DNA of 34,306 bases from an uncultured Bacteroidales bacterium (GCA_945948555.1 CAMFBM010000028.1:1-34306); one strand, 5' to 3'; counted from the first letter of the stretch, positions 7,618 through 17,062 are shown. Notes: a model not told the origin generated them from the sequence alone. Translations and numbers: made by a program.

Positions 7618-9462
7618 ATGCAACATAAGGTAATTGATGCAAAAGATGTTGTTATAAGATTTGCGGGAGATTCAGGCGACGGGATGCAGCTTACCGGTTC
7701 ACTGTTTGCTGACATGTCAGCAGTGTATGGAAACGAACTCTCGACATTCCCTGACTATCCGGCCGAAATACGCGCTCCGCACGGGACGGTCTCCGGTGTC
7801 TCCGGTTTCACAGTCCACATCGGGAGTTCAAACGTCAACACTCCGGGTGATTTCTGCGACCTTCTCGTGGCGATGAACCCGGCTGCACTGAAAGCAAATG
7901 CCAAATGGCTCAAGCGCACCGCAATGGTTCTGCTTGACGATGACACATTCGACGACAAGGGACTTGCCCGGGCAGGTTTCAAAGGCAATCCTGTCGAGGA
8001 ACTCGGAATCGGCGACAGGCAGATAATTGCAGTCCCGATTACTACCCTCACTCAGGAAAGTCTCAAGGACAGCGGTCTTGACATAAAGACTGTCAACAAG
8101 TGTAAGAATATGTTCACTCTCGGAATGGCCTGCTTCATCTACAGCCGTCCGTTGGAATACATCTACACCTATCTGGAGAAGAAGTTCTCGAAAAAACATC
8201 CTGAACTCATTGCTCCGAACAAGAAGGTCCTCAACGACGGTTTCAACTATGCCGCCAACATCCAGGCCATACCTGACACATACACCGTTGAGCCTGCTGC
8301 CTTGAAGAAGGGCCTCTACAGGAATATCACCGGAAACCAGGCGACCGCCTGGGGTCTTCTTGCCGCTTCAGAGAAGTCAGGTCTTCCTCTTTTCTGCGGG
8401 TCATATCCCATCACTCCTGCAACTGCAATCCTCGAGGAACTTGCCATCCACAAGAGCCTTGGAGCAAAGACTCTCCAGGCTGAAGACGAAATCGCCGGAA
8501 TATGCACGGCCATCGGAGCAGCCTTTGCCGGCAATCTTGCCGTTACTACCACCTCCGGTCCCGGTCTCTCCCTGAAATCCGAGGCTCTGGGACTTGCTGT
8601 GATGACTGAACTCCCGCTTGTGGTAGTGGATGTCCAGAGGGCTGGCCCATCCACGGGCATCCCGACAAAGACTGAACAGACGGACCTCAACCAGGTCCTC
8701 TACGGGCGCAACGGAGAATGCCCTCTTGCCGTCGTTGCGGCACATTCTCCTGCAAATTGCTTTGACGCGGCTTTCAATGCCGCAAAAATAGCCCTGGAGC
8801 GTATGATGCCGGTTGTCCTTCTCACGGAGGGTTTCCTCGGAAACGGCTCCGAGCCGTGGCTCATACCTTCAATGAAGGACTATCCCGAGATTCATCCTCC
8901 ATTTGCCGTTGAAGGCGAAGGCAAGTTCCGTCCGTACGAAAGGGATCCCCGGACTCTCGCCCGCCAGTGGGCAATCCCGGGACGCAAGGGTTTCGAGCAC
9001 CGTGTCGGTGGGCTTGAGAAGAACCACGAAGGCGTGCTTTCCTCCGATCCGGTGAACCATGAGACTATGGTAAGGGAGAGGGCTGAGAAGGTCGCCCGGG
9101 TGGCTGACATCATCCCTCCTCTTGAGGTGCACGGACCGCAGTCAGGCAAACTTCTTGTCGTCGGATGGGGCGGAACATACGGACATCTGCTTTCCGCAGT
9201 TGACGAGGTCCTCTGCTCTGGAAAGGAAGTATCCTTTGCCCATTTTGATTACATCAATCCGCTTCCTCGCAACACGGAGGAGGTTTTCTCGCACTTTGAC
9301 AGGATTCTGGTCTGCGAACTGAACAGCGGGCATTTCGTGAACTGGCTGCGTGGTCTGATGCCAGCGCACGACTATTTGCAGTACAACAAGGTGCAGGGCC
9401 AGCCGTTCCTTGTTCAGGAACTTGTCCGGACCATTGAAAATTCTTTACAGGATCTCTTATAA
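7618..9462 (+). CDS. korA: 2-oxoacid:ferredoxin oxidoreductase, fused gamma-alpha subunit (KorA-type)
   Basis: With KorB this enzyme interconverts a 2-oxoacid plus CoA with acyl-CoA, CO2 and reduced ferredoxin; 2-oxoglutarate/succinyl-CoA is the likely pair. The 614-residue protein has an N-terminal gamma domain (about 1-190; VIRFAGDSGDGMQLTG). An alpha (pyrimidine-binding) domain begins near residue 220 (GNQATAWGLLAASEKSG, SYPITPATAILEELA) and is followed by a C-terminal domain II (LLVVGWGGTYGHL). This gamma-alpha fusion is the usual form of KorA. ATG at 7618 is preferred over GTG at 7612. korB follows after 13 nt. Substrate is inferred from family and from gdhA downstream; a branched-chain or other oxoacid cannot be excluded. 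Confidence 0.9.
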   Translation: MQHKVIDAKDVVIRFAGDSGDGMQLTGSLFADMSAVYGNELSTFPDYPAEIRAPHGTVSGVSGFTVHIGSSNVNTPGDFCDLLVAMNPAALKANAKWLKRTAMVLLDDDTFDDKGLARAGFKGNPVEELGIGDRQIIAVPITTLTQESLKDSGLDIKTVNKCKNMFTLGMACFIYSRPLEYIYTYLEKKFSKKHPELIAPNKKVLNDGFNYAANIQAIPDTYTVEPAALKKGLYRNITGNQATAWGLLAASEKSGLPLFCGSYPITPATAILEELAIHKSLGAKTLQAEDEIAGICTAIGAAFAGNLAVTTTSGPGLSLKSEALGLAVMTELPLVVVDVQRAGPSTGIPTKTEQTDLNQVLYGRNGECPLAVVAAHSPANCFDAAFNAAKIALERMMPVVLLTEGFLGNGSEPWLIPSMKDYPEIHPPFAVEGEGKFRPYERDPRTLARQWAIPGRKGFEHRVGGLEKNHEGVLSSDPVNHETMVRERAEKVARVADIIPPLEVHGPQSGKLLVVGWGGTYGHLLSAVDEVLCSGKEVSFAHFDYINPLPRNTEEVFSHFDRILVCELNSGHFVNWLRGLMPAHDYLQYNKVQGQPFLVQELVRTIENSLQDLL

Positions 9463-9475
9463 ATTAGGAATAACA

Positions 9476-10495
9476 ATGTCACAATATACATTCAAGGATT
9501 TCAAGAGCGATCAGGAAGTCAGGTGGTGCCCGGGATGCGGTGACCACGCCGTACTTGCCGCACTGCAGAAGGCAATGCCGACCGTCAGCGAGCGGCTCGG
9601 CTACGAAAAGGAAAGATATGTCGTGGTTTCGGGAATCGGCTGCTCTTCAAGGCTTCCATATTATATGGACACATACGGTTTCCATAGCATCCACGGCCGT
9701 GCTACGGCCATATCCACCGGAATAAAGGTCGCCAACACCGACCTTACCGTCTGGCAGGCGTGTGGGGACGGTGACGCGCTTGCCATCGGGGGAAACCATT
9801 TCATTCACGCAATCAGAAGGAATGTTGACATAAACATAATCCTGTTCAACAATAGGATATATGGTCTGACGAAGGGACAATATTCCCCTACCTCAAAATT
9901 CGGGACCATAACCAAGACCTCCCCATACGGTACGGTGGAACATCCGTTCAATCCAGGCAGTCTCGTGCTCGGGGCGAAAGGCACTTTTTTTGCGCGCAGT
10001 CTCGACGTTGAACTGAAACTGAATGAGGAAATCATGGTGGCCGCTGCGGAGCACGACGGGACCTCAGTAATGGAAATGCTGACCAACTGCGTGATTTTCA
10101 ATGACGGAGCCCACAAGGAAATCTCCGACAGGACTGTAAAGGAGGACAGGACGATTGTCCTGCGCCACGGGCAGAAGATGATTTTCGGCAGGAACCGGGA
10201 CAAGGGTCTCGTTCTTGAAGGAATGAAACTTAAGGTCGTCACCATAGGCGAGGACGGTGTGACCGAAGATGATATTCTCACGCACGATGCGCACACGGAC
10301 AACATAGGCATCCACATGATGCTTGCCGACATGAAATATCCGGAATACCCGGTTGCCCTTGGAATCATCAGGGATGTCAAGGATGTAACCTACGACGACG
10401 GGGTGCGTGATCAGGTGGCCGAAGTCAGTGCAAGGTCGAGGATATATTGTGTGGATGACCTCCTGCGCAGCGGGTCCGTTTGGGAAGTTAAATGA
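9476..10495 (+). CDS. korB: 2-oxoacid:ferredoxin oxidoreductase, beta subunit (KorB-type)
   Basis: The thiamine-diphosphate and probably 4Fe-4S binding subunit, 339 residues. WCPGCGDH gives Cys18 and Cys21, GIGCSSRLPYYMDTYG supplies another conserved Cys, and the TPP fold shows GDGDALAIGGNHFIHA (from residue 97) and ILFNNRIYGLTKGQ. The start is the ATG at 9476, preceded by AGGA at an SD-like distance; the open frame further upstream lies inside korA. No ferredoxin-domain (delta) subunit is present in the window, so an external ferredoxin is expected. It pairs with the preceding korA and precedes gdhA, consistent with 2-oxoglutarate as product or substrate. Confidence 0.92.
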   Translation: MSQYTFKDFKSDQEVRWCPGCGDHAVLAALQKAMPTVSERLGYEKERYVVVSGIGCSSRLPYYMDTYGFHSIHGRATAISTGIKVANTDLTVWQACGDGDALAIGGNHFIHAIRRNVDINIILFNNRIYGLTKGQYSPTSKFGTITKTSPYGTVEHPFNPGSLVLGAKGTFFARSLDVELKLNEEIMVAAAEHDGTSVMEMLTNCVIFNDGAHKEISDRTVKEDRTIVLRHGQKMIFGRNRDKGLVLEGMKLKVVTIGEDGVTEDDILTHDAHTDNIGIHMMLADMKYPEYPVALGIIRDVKDVTYDDGVRDQVAEVSARSRIYCVDDLLRSGSVWEVK

Positions 10496-10534
10496 CGTAA
10501 AAATATTTATAACTGCTTTTTAATAACCAATATT

Positions 10535-11872
10535 ATGAACACCAATCAAATAATGGCTTCTTTGCAGGCCAAGTATCCAACAGAGAAAGAATATCTTCAG
10601 GCTGTCCGCGAGGTTCTGGAATCAATCGAGGAGACCTACAACAGACATCCTGAGTTTGAGGCAGCCAAAATTGTGGAGAGGATTGTGGAACCGGACAGGA
10701 TTTTCACCTTCAAGGTGACCTGGGTGGATGACAACGGGGAAATCCAGACCAACACCGGCTACCGTGTGCAGTTCAACAGCGCCATCGGACCATACAAGGG
10801 AGGTCTTCGCTTCCACCCTTCAGTGAACCTGTCCATACTGAAGTTCCTCGGTTTTGAGCAGACTTTCAAGAATGCCCTCACGACCCTGCCTATGGGTGGC
10901 GGAAAGGGCGGTTCGGATTTCAACCCGAAGGGCAAGTCAGATGCGGAGATTATGCGTTTCTGCCAGGCCTTTATGCTTGAACTCTGGCGCAACATCGGTC
11001 CTGACACCGACGTGCCTGCAGGTGACATCGGTGTGGGTGGACGTGAAATCGGCTTCCTCTTCGGGATGTACAAGAAACTTGCGCGCGAGCACACCGGAGT
11101 GCTGACCGGAAAGGGAATGACCTGGGGTGGCTCCCTCATCCGTCCTGAGGCAACCGGTTTCGGAGCCGTGTATTTCGTGCAGCACATGCTCCATCTCCAG
11201 GGCAAGGACATCAAGGGAAAGACAGTTGCCATTTCAGGTTTCGGCAACGTTGCCTGGGGTGCTGCCCTGAAGGCTACCCAGCTTGGTGCCAAGGTGATTG
11301 CCATCTCTGGTCCTGACGGAGCCATCTATGACCCGGAGGGAATGAACGACGAGAAGATTGCCTATATGCTTGAACTCCGCCGCAGCAACAATGACGTTGT
11401 GGCTCCTTTCGCAGAGAAATTCCCGAGCGCAACCTTCTATCCTGGAAAGAAGGCCTGGAGCATCAAATGTGACATCGCAATGCCATGTGCATTCCAGAAT
11501 GAGATGAGCGGTGAGGATGCCAGGGAACTGCTTTCGAACGGGACCTGGTGCTGCGCTGAGGTGTCCAATATGGGATGCACCCCGGAAGCAATCGAGGCCT
11601 TCCAGAAGGCAGGGATTCTCTTCGCTCCGGGCAAGGCCGTGAATGCCGGAGGAGTTGCGACTTCAGGTCTTGAGATGACACAGAACGCAATGCATATCAG
11701 CTGGAGTGCGGAGGAAGTGGACAGGAAACTCCACGAGATTATGTCCAACATCCACGAGGCTTGCGTGAAGTACGGCACAATGCCTGACGGATATGTGAAT
11801 TATGTCAAGGGAGCCAATGTGGCCGGCTTTATGAAGGTGGCAACGGCTATGCTTGAGCAGGGAATCATCTAA
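10535..11872 (+). CDS. gdhA: Glutamate dehydrogenase (hexameric, probably NADP-specific)
   Basis: Reductively aminates 2-oxoglutarate to glutamate. The 445-residue length is that of the hexameric small GDH class. Visible motifs are GPYKGGLRFHPSVN (substrate Lys88), LPMGGGKGGSDFNPKG with the catalytic-region Lys124, PAGDIGVGGREIGFLFG, and the Rossmann segment VAISGFGNVAWGAA. NADP preference is inferred from the family subgroup and not proven by the sequence. It lies between korAB, which can yield 2-oxoglutarate, and a dicarboxylate symporter 14 nt downstream, so an ammonium-assimilation role is plausible. No clear promoter is visible in the 39-nt gap from korB. Confidence 0.94.
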   Translation: MNTNQIMASLQAKYPTEKEYLQAVREVLESIEETYNRHPEFEAAKIVERIVEPDRIFTFKVTWVDDNGEIQTNTGYRVQFNSAIGPYKGGLRFHPSVNLSILKFLGFEQTFKNALTTLPMGGGKGGSDFNPKGKSDAEIMRFCQAFMLELWRNIGPDTDVPAGDIGVGGREIGFLFGMYKKLAREHTGVLTGKGMTWGGSLIRPEATGFGAVYFVQHMLHLQGKDIKGKTVAISGFGNVAWGAALKATQLGAKVIAISGPDGAIYDPEGMNDEKIAYMLELRRSNNDVVAPFAEKFPSATFYPGKKAWSIKCDIAMPCAFQNEMSGEDARELLSNGTWCCAEVSNMGCTPEAIEAFQKAGILFAPGKAVNAGGVATSGLEMTQNAMHISWSAEEVDRKLHEIMSNIHEACVKYGTMPDGYVNYVKGANVAGFMKVATAMLEQGII

Positions 11873-11886
11873 TATTCTATTAAAAA

Positions 11887-13335
11887 ATGAGTGAAAAAAT
11901 GACACAAGGGAAGAAATTCAATGTGAAATTGTGTGTGATGCTGCCGATTGTGCTTGCCGTCACATTATTCCTTTGGTTTGTTCCGTCAGGGTTCTTCGGA
12001 ATTGACGGGCTGACGGTGGTTGAACAGAGGACAATTGCGATTTTCGTGTTCGCCGCCCTGATGTGGATGTTTGAGGTCATTCCTACCTGGACCACCTCTG
12101 TTTTGATTATTGTGATAATGCTGCTGACCATTTCCGACAGTAGCATAGCATTCCTCAAGGGCTCCGGCATTCCGGGTGAGATGGGGACTCTGGTGAGCTA
12201 CAAGTCTCTTCTGGCGACTTTTGCTGACCCTGTCATAATGCTCTTCCTTGGAGGTTTCGTCCTTGCGATTGCCGCCACAAAGGTTGGTTTGGATGTGCAG
12301 CTTGCACGCGTCCTGCTGTGGCCTTTCGGGAAAAAACCGAAGTTCGTCCTTCTCGGCTTCCTTTTTGTCATCGGCATCTTCTCGATGTTTATGTCCAACA
12401 CCGCAACAGCGGCGATGATGCTCACCTTCCTGGCTCCGGTGCTCAAAACCCTGCCTCCTGACGGCAAGGGACGCATCGGACTGGCTCTTTCCATTCCGAT
12501 TGCAGCCAACCTCGGAGGTATTGGAACTCCGATTGGAACCCCTCCGAACGCCATTGCACTGAGCTATCTGAATGACTCCCTGCACATGAACATAGGATTC
12601 GGAGAGTGGATGCTCCGTATGGTGCCTTTCGTCATCGTGATGCTGCTCATCTCCTGGGCCCTTCTGCTCTGGATGTTCCCGTTCAAGGCAAAGACCATCG
12701 AACTGAACATCACCGGCAATGCGAAGAGGACTCCTCAGACCTACATCGTCTGGGTGACTTTCGCCGTGACCATCCTTCTGTGGATGCTTGACAAGGTCAC
12801 CGGAATCAACTCCAATGTGGTTGCAATGATTCCTCTGGCAGTGTTCTGCGTCACCGGTGTCATCGGAAAAGAGGAACTCAAGGAAATCAACTGGAGCGTG
12901 CTCTGGATGGTTGCAGGAGGTTTTGCCCTCGGTGTCGCATTGAACAGCACCGGTCTGGCCGAACATCTGGTCAACTCTATTCCTTTCGGTTCCTGGATGC
13001 CGATTGTCGTGATTCTGGCTTCCGGCCTTCTCGGTTACTTCATCTCCAACTTCATCTCCAACACCGCTGCTGCGAACCTCATCGTTCCGATTCTGAGTGC
13101 AGTCGGTGTGGGTATGGGAGACTCGCTTCTTGCAATCGGAGGTGTAAAGACCCTGCTTGTCGGAGTCGCTCTCTCGACTTCACTCGCAATGCTCTTCCCG
13201 ATTTCAACACCGCCGAATGCCCTTGCGCATTCAACCGGTCTTGTTTCCACTAAGGATATGACCAAGGTCGGTCTGATTGTCGGAGCCACCGGCTTCGTCC
13301 TCGGCTACGCGATGTTGATTTTCATCGGAATATAG
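11887..13335 (+). CDS. SLC13/DASS-family sodium:dicarboxylate symporter
   Basis: An inner-membrane protein of 482 residues with about eleven hydrophobic segments. It carries the two inverted-repeat signatures of the DASS family: SNTATAAMM with GTPIGTPPNAIAL in the first half, and SNTAAANLIVPI with FPISTPPNALAHSTG in the second. These SNT and TPP loops bind sodium and carboxylate. Known substrates are succinate, fumarate, malate, 2-oxoglutarate or citrate, and the exact one is not readable. It follows gdhA closely and precedes a porin-like gene, suggesting an uptake pair across both membranes. An alternative start at 11899 (MTQGKK) is possible. Confidence 0.9.
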   Translation: MSEKMTQGKKFNVKLCVMLPIVLAVTLFLWFVPSGFFGIDGLTVVEQRTIAIFVFAALMWMFEVIPTWTTSVLIIVIMLLTISDSSIAFLKGSGIPGEMGTLVSYKSLLATFADPVIMLFLGGFVLAIAATKVGLDVQLARVLLWPFGKKPKFVLLGFLFVIGIFSMFMSNTATAAMMLTFLAPVLKTLPPDGKGRIGLALSIPIAANLGGIGTPIGTPPNAIALSYLNDSLHMNIGFGEWMLRMVPFVIVMLLISWALLLWMFPFKAKTIELNITGNAKRTPQTYIVWVTFAVTILLWMLDKVTGINSNVVAMIPLAVFCVTGVIGKEELKEINWSVLWMVAGGFALGVALNSTGLAEHLVNSIPFGSWMPIVVILASGLLGYFISNFISNTAAANLIVPILSAVGVGMGDSLLAIGGVKTLLVGVALSTSLAMLFPISTPPNALAHSTGLVSTKDMTKVGLIVGATGFVLGYAMLIFIGI

Positions 13336-13392
13336 TCAATCTCGCCATTGCTGCGATTAAGGTTATAAAAATATATAACAAAACGACGGATA

Positions 13393-14838
13393 ATGAAGAA
13401 ATATGTAATGATGTTTCCGGTAGCGGCACTCCTCCTCTCGGGGGTGTGCCTCTCCGGAGAGATGTCCGCAAAGGACAAGACCGCAAAGAAAGAAAGCGCG
13501 GTAAAACAGGAATTCAAGAACCATTTCAAACTCTACGGCTTCATCAGGAACTTCTTTGCCTTTGACACCCGCGAGAGTACGGCAGGAACGGCTGACCTGT
13601 TCTACTATATGCCGAAGGATGAGAAACTCAATGCCGTCGGGGATGACCTCAATGCGGTTCCGTCATTCAGATTTCTTGCCCTCACTTCCCGCGTGGGTCT
13701 TGACGTGACCGGCTATCAGGTGGGCAGGACCAAGTTCGGGGCAAAGGTCGAGGCGGACTTCTATGCCGGACTTTCCTCTTCTTCGGACAAGGGTGTGTTC
13801 CCGAACCAGTCCAAGGTCAACGGAGTGGCGCAGTTTCGTCTGCGTCAGGCCTATATGACAGTGGGTTGGGATGACCTCAAGGCCTGCGGAAAGGAAAACA
13901 ATGCCTCAGTGTTCCTGAAAGTGGGACAGGCCTGGCATCCTATGGCTGCCGATCAGCCCCATGTGTTCAGCCTTGAGACCGGTGCTCCGTTCAATGCCTT
14001 CAGCCGCACCCCTCAGGTGCTGATGGATGCAGCGATAGGAAAGAACTTTGTGATCAGCGCCGCAGCCCTGTGGCAGATGCAGTACCAGTCACAGGGACCG
14101 GTGGGTGCCTCCGCAGACTACATCAAATACGCCTGCACCCCTGAAGGCTATGTGGGCCTCACAGTGAAGTCCAACAACGGCTTTCTTGCACGTGCCGGTG
14201 TGGACATCCTCAGCATCAAGCCGCGGAGATTGGCTGCGATAAACTCTGAAACTGGAAAGCCGGTCGAGGATGTTAAAGAGGAAAAGGATAAGATGATACA
14301 GTATAAGGTCAGCGATCGCATAACAACCGTCTCTCCATATATTTACCTCCAGTACAAGCACAAACTCTTCGAGGTGAAGGCCAAGACCATCTTCAGCCAG
14401 GGAGGGGAGCATATGAACCTGATGAGCGGCTACGGCATCTCCCGCAATGACTTCGAGGACGGTCACTACGAGTACACCCCGTTCCAGACCTCATCCACCT
14501 GGGCATCCCTCTCTTACGGAAAGAAATGGCAGGTGATGCTGATGGGGGGATATGTGCAGAATCTCGGAACAAAGGGAGAACTTGTGAACGTTGACGGAAA
14601 GGCTTCAGCCGGTGATTTCTATTTCAGCGCCAACGCCTCAAAGAGTTTCAACTCCCTCTGGCGTGTAATTCCTTCCGTTGTTTACAACATCGGCAAATTC
14701 TCCCTCGGTCTTGAGTACAACTGCACTGCAGCCCGCTACGGTGACGGAAAATCCTACAACGCCTACGGACTTTCCCTTGATGGACTCCACTGGGTTTACA
14801 ACCACCGCATCCAGATGATGGTCAAGTTCTCGTTCTGA
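13393..14838 (+). CDS. Outer-membrane porin-like beta-barrel protein
   Basis: The 481-residue protein has a signal peptide (about residues 1-26), then a short charged spacer and FKLYGFIRNFFAFDTRES, the first amphipathic strand typical of porin and DcaP-like barrels. Alternating aromatic and charged strands continue (AQFRLRQAYMTVGW, VFLKVGQAWHPM, SPYIYLQYKH) to a C-terminal strand MMVKFSF ending in Phe. This supports an outer-membrane barrel. It follows the dicarboxylate symporter by 57 nt and may provide outer-membrane entry for the same substrates; this is inference from context. A terminator lies just downstream. Exact porin family not recognised. Confidence 0.7.
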   Translation: MKKYVMMFPVAALLLSGVCLSGEMSAKDKTAKKESAVKQEFKNHFKLYGFIRNFFAFDTRESTAGTADLFYYMPKDEKLNAVGDDLNAVPSFRFLALTSRVGLDVTGYQVGRTKFGAKVEADFYAGLSSSSDKGVFPNQSKVNGVAQFRLRQAYMTVGWDDLKACGKENNASVFLKVGQAWHPMAADQPHVFSLETGAPFNAFSRTPQVLMDAAIGKNFVISAAALWQMQYQSQGPVGASADYIKYACTPEGYVGLTVKSNNGFLARAGVDILSIKPRRLAAINSETGKPVEDVKEEKDKMIQYKVSDRITTVSPYIYLQYKHKLFEVKAKTIFSQGGEHMNLMSGYGISRNDFEDGHYEYTPFQTSSTWASLSYGKKWQVMLMGGYVQNLGTKGELVNVDGKASAGDFYFSANASKSFNSLWRVIPSVVYNIGKFSLGLEYNCTAARYGDGKSYNAYGLSLDGLHWVYNHRIQMMVKFSF

Positions 14839-14886
14839 TAAACTGACGATATACTTGATGTCCTTGAGACTGCGAAAGACACACAA

Positions 14887-14916
14887 AATAAGCCGACCTT
14901 CACAGGCCGGCTTATT
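14887..14916. terminator. Bidirectional hairpin terminator
   Basis: A 12-bp stem with one mismatch (14887-14898 with 14905-14916), 6-nt loop TTCACA, AT-rich on both sides. It lies between the convergent porin and GntR-operon ends and could terminate both. Confidence 0.75.
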
Positions 14917-14944
14917 CATTCATTATTCAATATTTATGTTAAAA

Positions 14945-15328
14945 CTAAACTGATTGCTCCCCGGATTTTTCAAATCCTGTGCCATTGTAGGCGGCAAGAA
15001 ATTCATTACCGGTGATTTTCAGCAGTTTCATCCTTTTGACAATGACTGGCAACTCCTGGTCAATGAAATCAGTCCTCTGGCGGATGAAGATTTTCTCCCT
15101 GGCACCCGGGCTGATGAAGTACCCGATGCCGCGTCGGTTGTAGATTATGCCGTCTCCAGTCATTTTTTCGTAGCTTCGCATCACGGTGTTCGGGTTTACC
15201 CCGATTTCCGCTCCGTATTCCCTGACCGATGGAATCCTTGACTCCTCCGTCAGTTCCCCGCTGATGATCCGCTCGTAGAATCTGTCGCAGATCTGCAGGT
15301 AGATTGATTTCTCAGAATTGAATTCCAT
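14945..15328 (-). CDS. GntR-family transcriptional regulator, YtrA subfamily
   Basis: A short (127 residues) GntR repressor: an N-terminal winged helix-turn-helix (IYLQICDRFYERIISGEL, IPSVREYGAEIGVNPNTVMRSYEKM, GIIYNRRGIGYFI) with only a short C-terminal helical tail. That layout is typical of YtrA-type regulators that control a linked ABC transporter operon. It is the last gene of an ATPase-permease-regulator operon. A good Shine-Dalgarno (AAGGAG) precedes it. A matching inverted repeat overlaps the operon promoter (17063-17084), so autorepression relieved by an envelope or antimicrobial signal is likely; the effector is unknown. Confidence 0.88.
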   Translation of the reverse strand: MEFNSEKSIYLQICDRFYERIISGELTEESRIPSVREYGAEIGVNPNTVMRSYEKMTGDGIIYNRRGIGYFISPGAREKIFIRQRTDFIDQELPVIVKRMKLLKITGNEFLAAYNGTGFEKSGEQSV

Positions 15329-15334
15329 AATTTT

Positions 15335-15340
15335 CTCCTT
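15335..15340 (-). promoter_or_regulatory. Shine-Dalgarno site of the GntR gene
   Basis: AAGGAG on the minus strand ends 6 nt before the ATG at 15328 and touches the permease stop codon. Strong SD sites are uncommon in Bacteroidota, so this may serve to re-initiate translation after the permease. Confidence 0.6.
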
Positions 15341-16212
15341 TAATGCTTGATGGTTTTCAGTCTCAGGAAGGTGACTATGAACAGACCGGCAAGAACCGTG
15401 AGGTCAAGGATGGTGTCAAGTATGGTCAATGACCTGAATGTCCCCTTGAAGAGTTCTACTGCCTCTGCTCTGTTCATGGACTCAAGGTTGATGTCTGCGA
15501 AATGTGTTGAGAACCAGTGTACTGCAATCGGGCTGATGACAAGGCTGACACCGATTCCGACTATTATAAGGCTGAGTATGGTCTTGACCGTCTTTCCGCT
15601 TTTGAAGCAGAGTGCTCCGAGCAGGAACACCATTATCATTGTAATCGTGTCGTCAATTCCGCTGAAAGGATTGATCTGAAGACTGTCAAGCGACAGCTCG
15701 GCAAGTTCCCTGCTGCCCTCTGATATCAGACTGAACAATTTTCCGAAAACCTCGGAAGTTGTGCTTTCCAGGGCTGGATCGAGCACTGTCAGAAGCCAGT
15801 CCAGCGAAAGGTAAGCTGCAGTGAAGAGTCCGGGGATGATAATGATGCAGTTGATCAGCATTGACAGGTATTTCTCGAAAGTCGAAGCCGGCAGCAGAAT
15901 GAAGGCCGAGCCGCTTCTTTTGTCGGTGACGCTGCCGTAGCATTTCACAGGCATACTCACCACGAGAACTATTGCGGCCATGCAGAAGACTGCAAACCTG
16001 ATTTCTTCAGGAAGTGAACTCCAGTGGCCCCTTGTGAGAAGCGCGATGGCTGCGTTCATCAGATATACCATCACTCCTGACAGGGAAATGAGCAGAAGGC
16101 TCAGTCCGTAGTTGGCGGTGCAACCCTTGATGTCCGCCACAAAATATTTTCCGAATCTGCGGAAATCGAAGATTTCTTTCATACTATCAAAGATTTTCAT
16201 GTTCGGTTTCAT
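15340..16212 (-). CDS. ABC transporter permease-like membrane protein
   Basis: A 290-residue integral membrane protein with about six hydrophobic segments (for example SLLLISLSGVMVYLMNAAIALL and FAVFCMAAIVLVVSM) and no recognisable enzyme motif. Such proteins are the membrane partners of single-domain ABC ATPases linked to YtrA-type regulators. A large loop (about residues 145-180) between two membrane segments could be extracytoplasmic. It lies 13 nt downstream of the ATPase and 11 nt upstream of the regulator. An alternative start at 16200 (MKIFDS) is equally possible. Transported substrate unknown; efflux or envelope-stress functions are only inferred from family context. Confidence 0.75.
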   Translation of the reverse strand: MKPNMKIFDSMKEIFDFRRFGKYFVADIKGCTANYGLSLLLISLSGVMVYLMNAAIALLTRGHWSSLPEEIRFAVFCMAAIVLVVSMPVKCYGSVTDKRSGSAFILLPASTFEKYLSMLINCIIIIPGLFTAAYLSLDWLLTVLDPALESTTSEVFGKLFSLISEGSRELAELSLDSLQINPFSGIDDTITMIMVFLLGALCFKSGKTVKTILSLIIVGIGVSLVISPIAVHWFSTHFADINLESMNRAEAVELFKGTFRSLTILDTILDLTVLAGLFIVTFLRLKTIKH

Positions 16213-16225
16213 AACAGTAATTGTC

Positions 16226-17053
16226 TTATTTGTTGAATATTCCCTTTACAAGTTCCTTGTGCTTGTGAACGGCATTGAAGAGTGCCTCGATGTTCACCTT
16301 GCTGTCCTCTCCTGTTGAGTTGACCTTCACCTGAATGGCGCCTCCCGGAATCATCTCGCTGTAGAGAGCGTCAGGACTGAGGACATTGGAGTAGTCGAAG
16401 TAAAGCTTGCTGGTGATTTCACTGACGGATGCGTTCAACAGGACATCCTGCCTGTCCAGGATGATGATCGGGTCGATGATGTTCTCCAGGTCGCGTACCT
16501 GATGGGTTGAGATGAGGATTGTGGAGTCCTCCGGAGTGTATTTCATCACGGCCTTCCTGAACTGCGACTTCGATGGGATGTCCAGACCGTTTGTCGGCTC
16601 GTCCATATAGAGGTATTTGCATCCGCACGCCAGTGCAAAGCTGATGTAGGTCTTCTTCAGCTGACCGCAGGACATTGCATTCATCTTCTTGTCCGTCTCC
16701 GTTTCAAGCACTTCCATTATTTCCTTGAAGATGCCGAGGTCGAAGTTCGGCCAGAACCTGCCGTAGGCGTCCGCGTAGGCCAATGCCTTCATATTCACCG
16801 GTGCCACCTCATCGCTCAGGAAATACTGAAGTCCGAGCAGTGACGGCTCCCTTTTCCAAGGATTGCGTCCGTCAATCTCAATCGACCCGCTCCTGACTTT
16901 CTTCAGTCCGCAAAGCAGGGTCAGCAATGTAGTTTTCCCGACTCCGTTCTCTCCGAGGAGCCCGTAAATGCGCCCCTGCTCAAGGTTCATCGTGATGTTC
17001 TTCAGAACAGGCGTCTCGCCGTAGCTGAAACTGATGTCTTTAATCTGTATCAT
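16226..17053 (-). CDS. ABC transporter ATP-binding protein (CcmA/YtrB type)
   Basis: A 275-residue nucleotide-binding subunit. Walker A is GENGVGKT (residues 34-41) and Walker B is YLYMDEPTNGLD (147-158), followed by an H-loop in ILISTHQ. The signature is MSCGQLKK (127-), a variant of LSGGQ in which the first Gly is Cys. The chosen start is the ATG at 17053 (MIQIKDISFSYGE), because the reading frame upstream overlaps the promoter and the predicted operator. First gene of the operon with the permease and GntR regulator. Only one permease is present, so a homodimeric or simple two-component pump is expected. Confidence 0.9.
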   Translation of the reverse strand: MIQIKDISFSYGETPVLKNITMNLEQGRIYGLLGENGVGKTTLLTLLCGLKKVRSGSIEIDGRNPWKREPSLLGLQYFLSDEVAPVNMKALAYADAYGRFWPNFDLGIFKEIMEVLETETDKKMNAMSCGQLKKTYISFALACGCKYLYMDEPTNGLDIPSKSQFRKAVMKYTPEDSTILISTHQVRDLENIIDPIIILDRQDVLLNASVSEITSKLYFDYSNVLSPDALYSEMIPGGAIQVKVNSTGEDSKVNIEALFNAVHKHKELVKGIFNK

Positions 17054-17062
17054 AGTTTGTTT

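Noticed and set aside
11986..12966. 326-codon open frame on the minus strand
   Set aside because: Shadow of the dicarboxylate symporter; His/Glu/Asn-rich text typical of an antisense reading of membrane helices.
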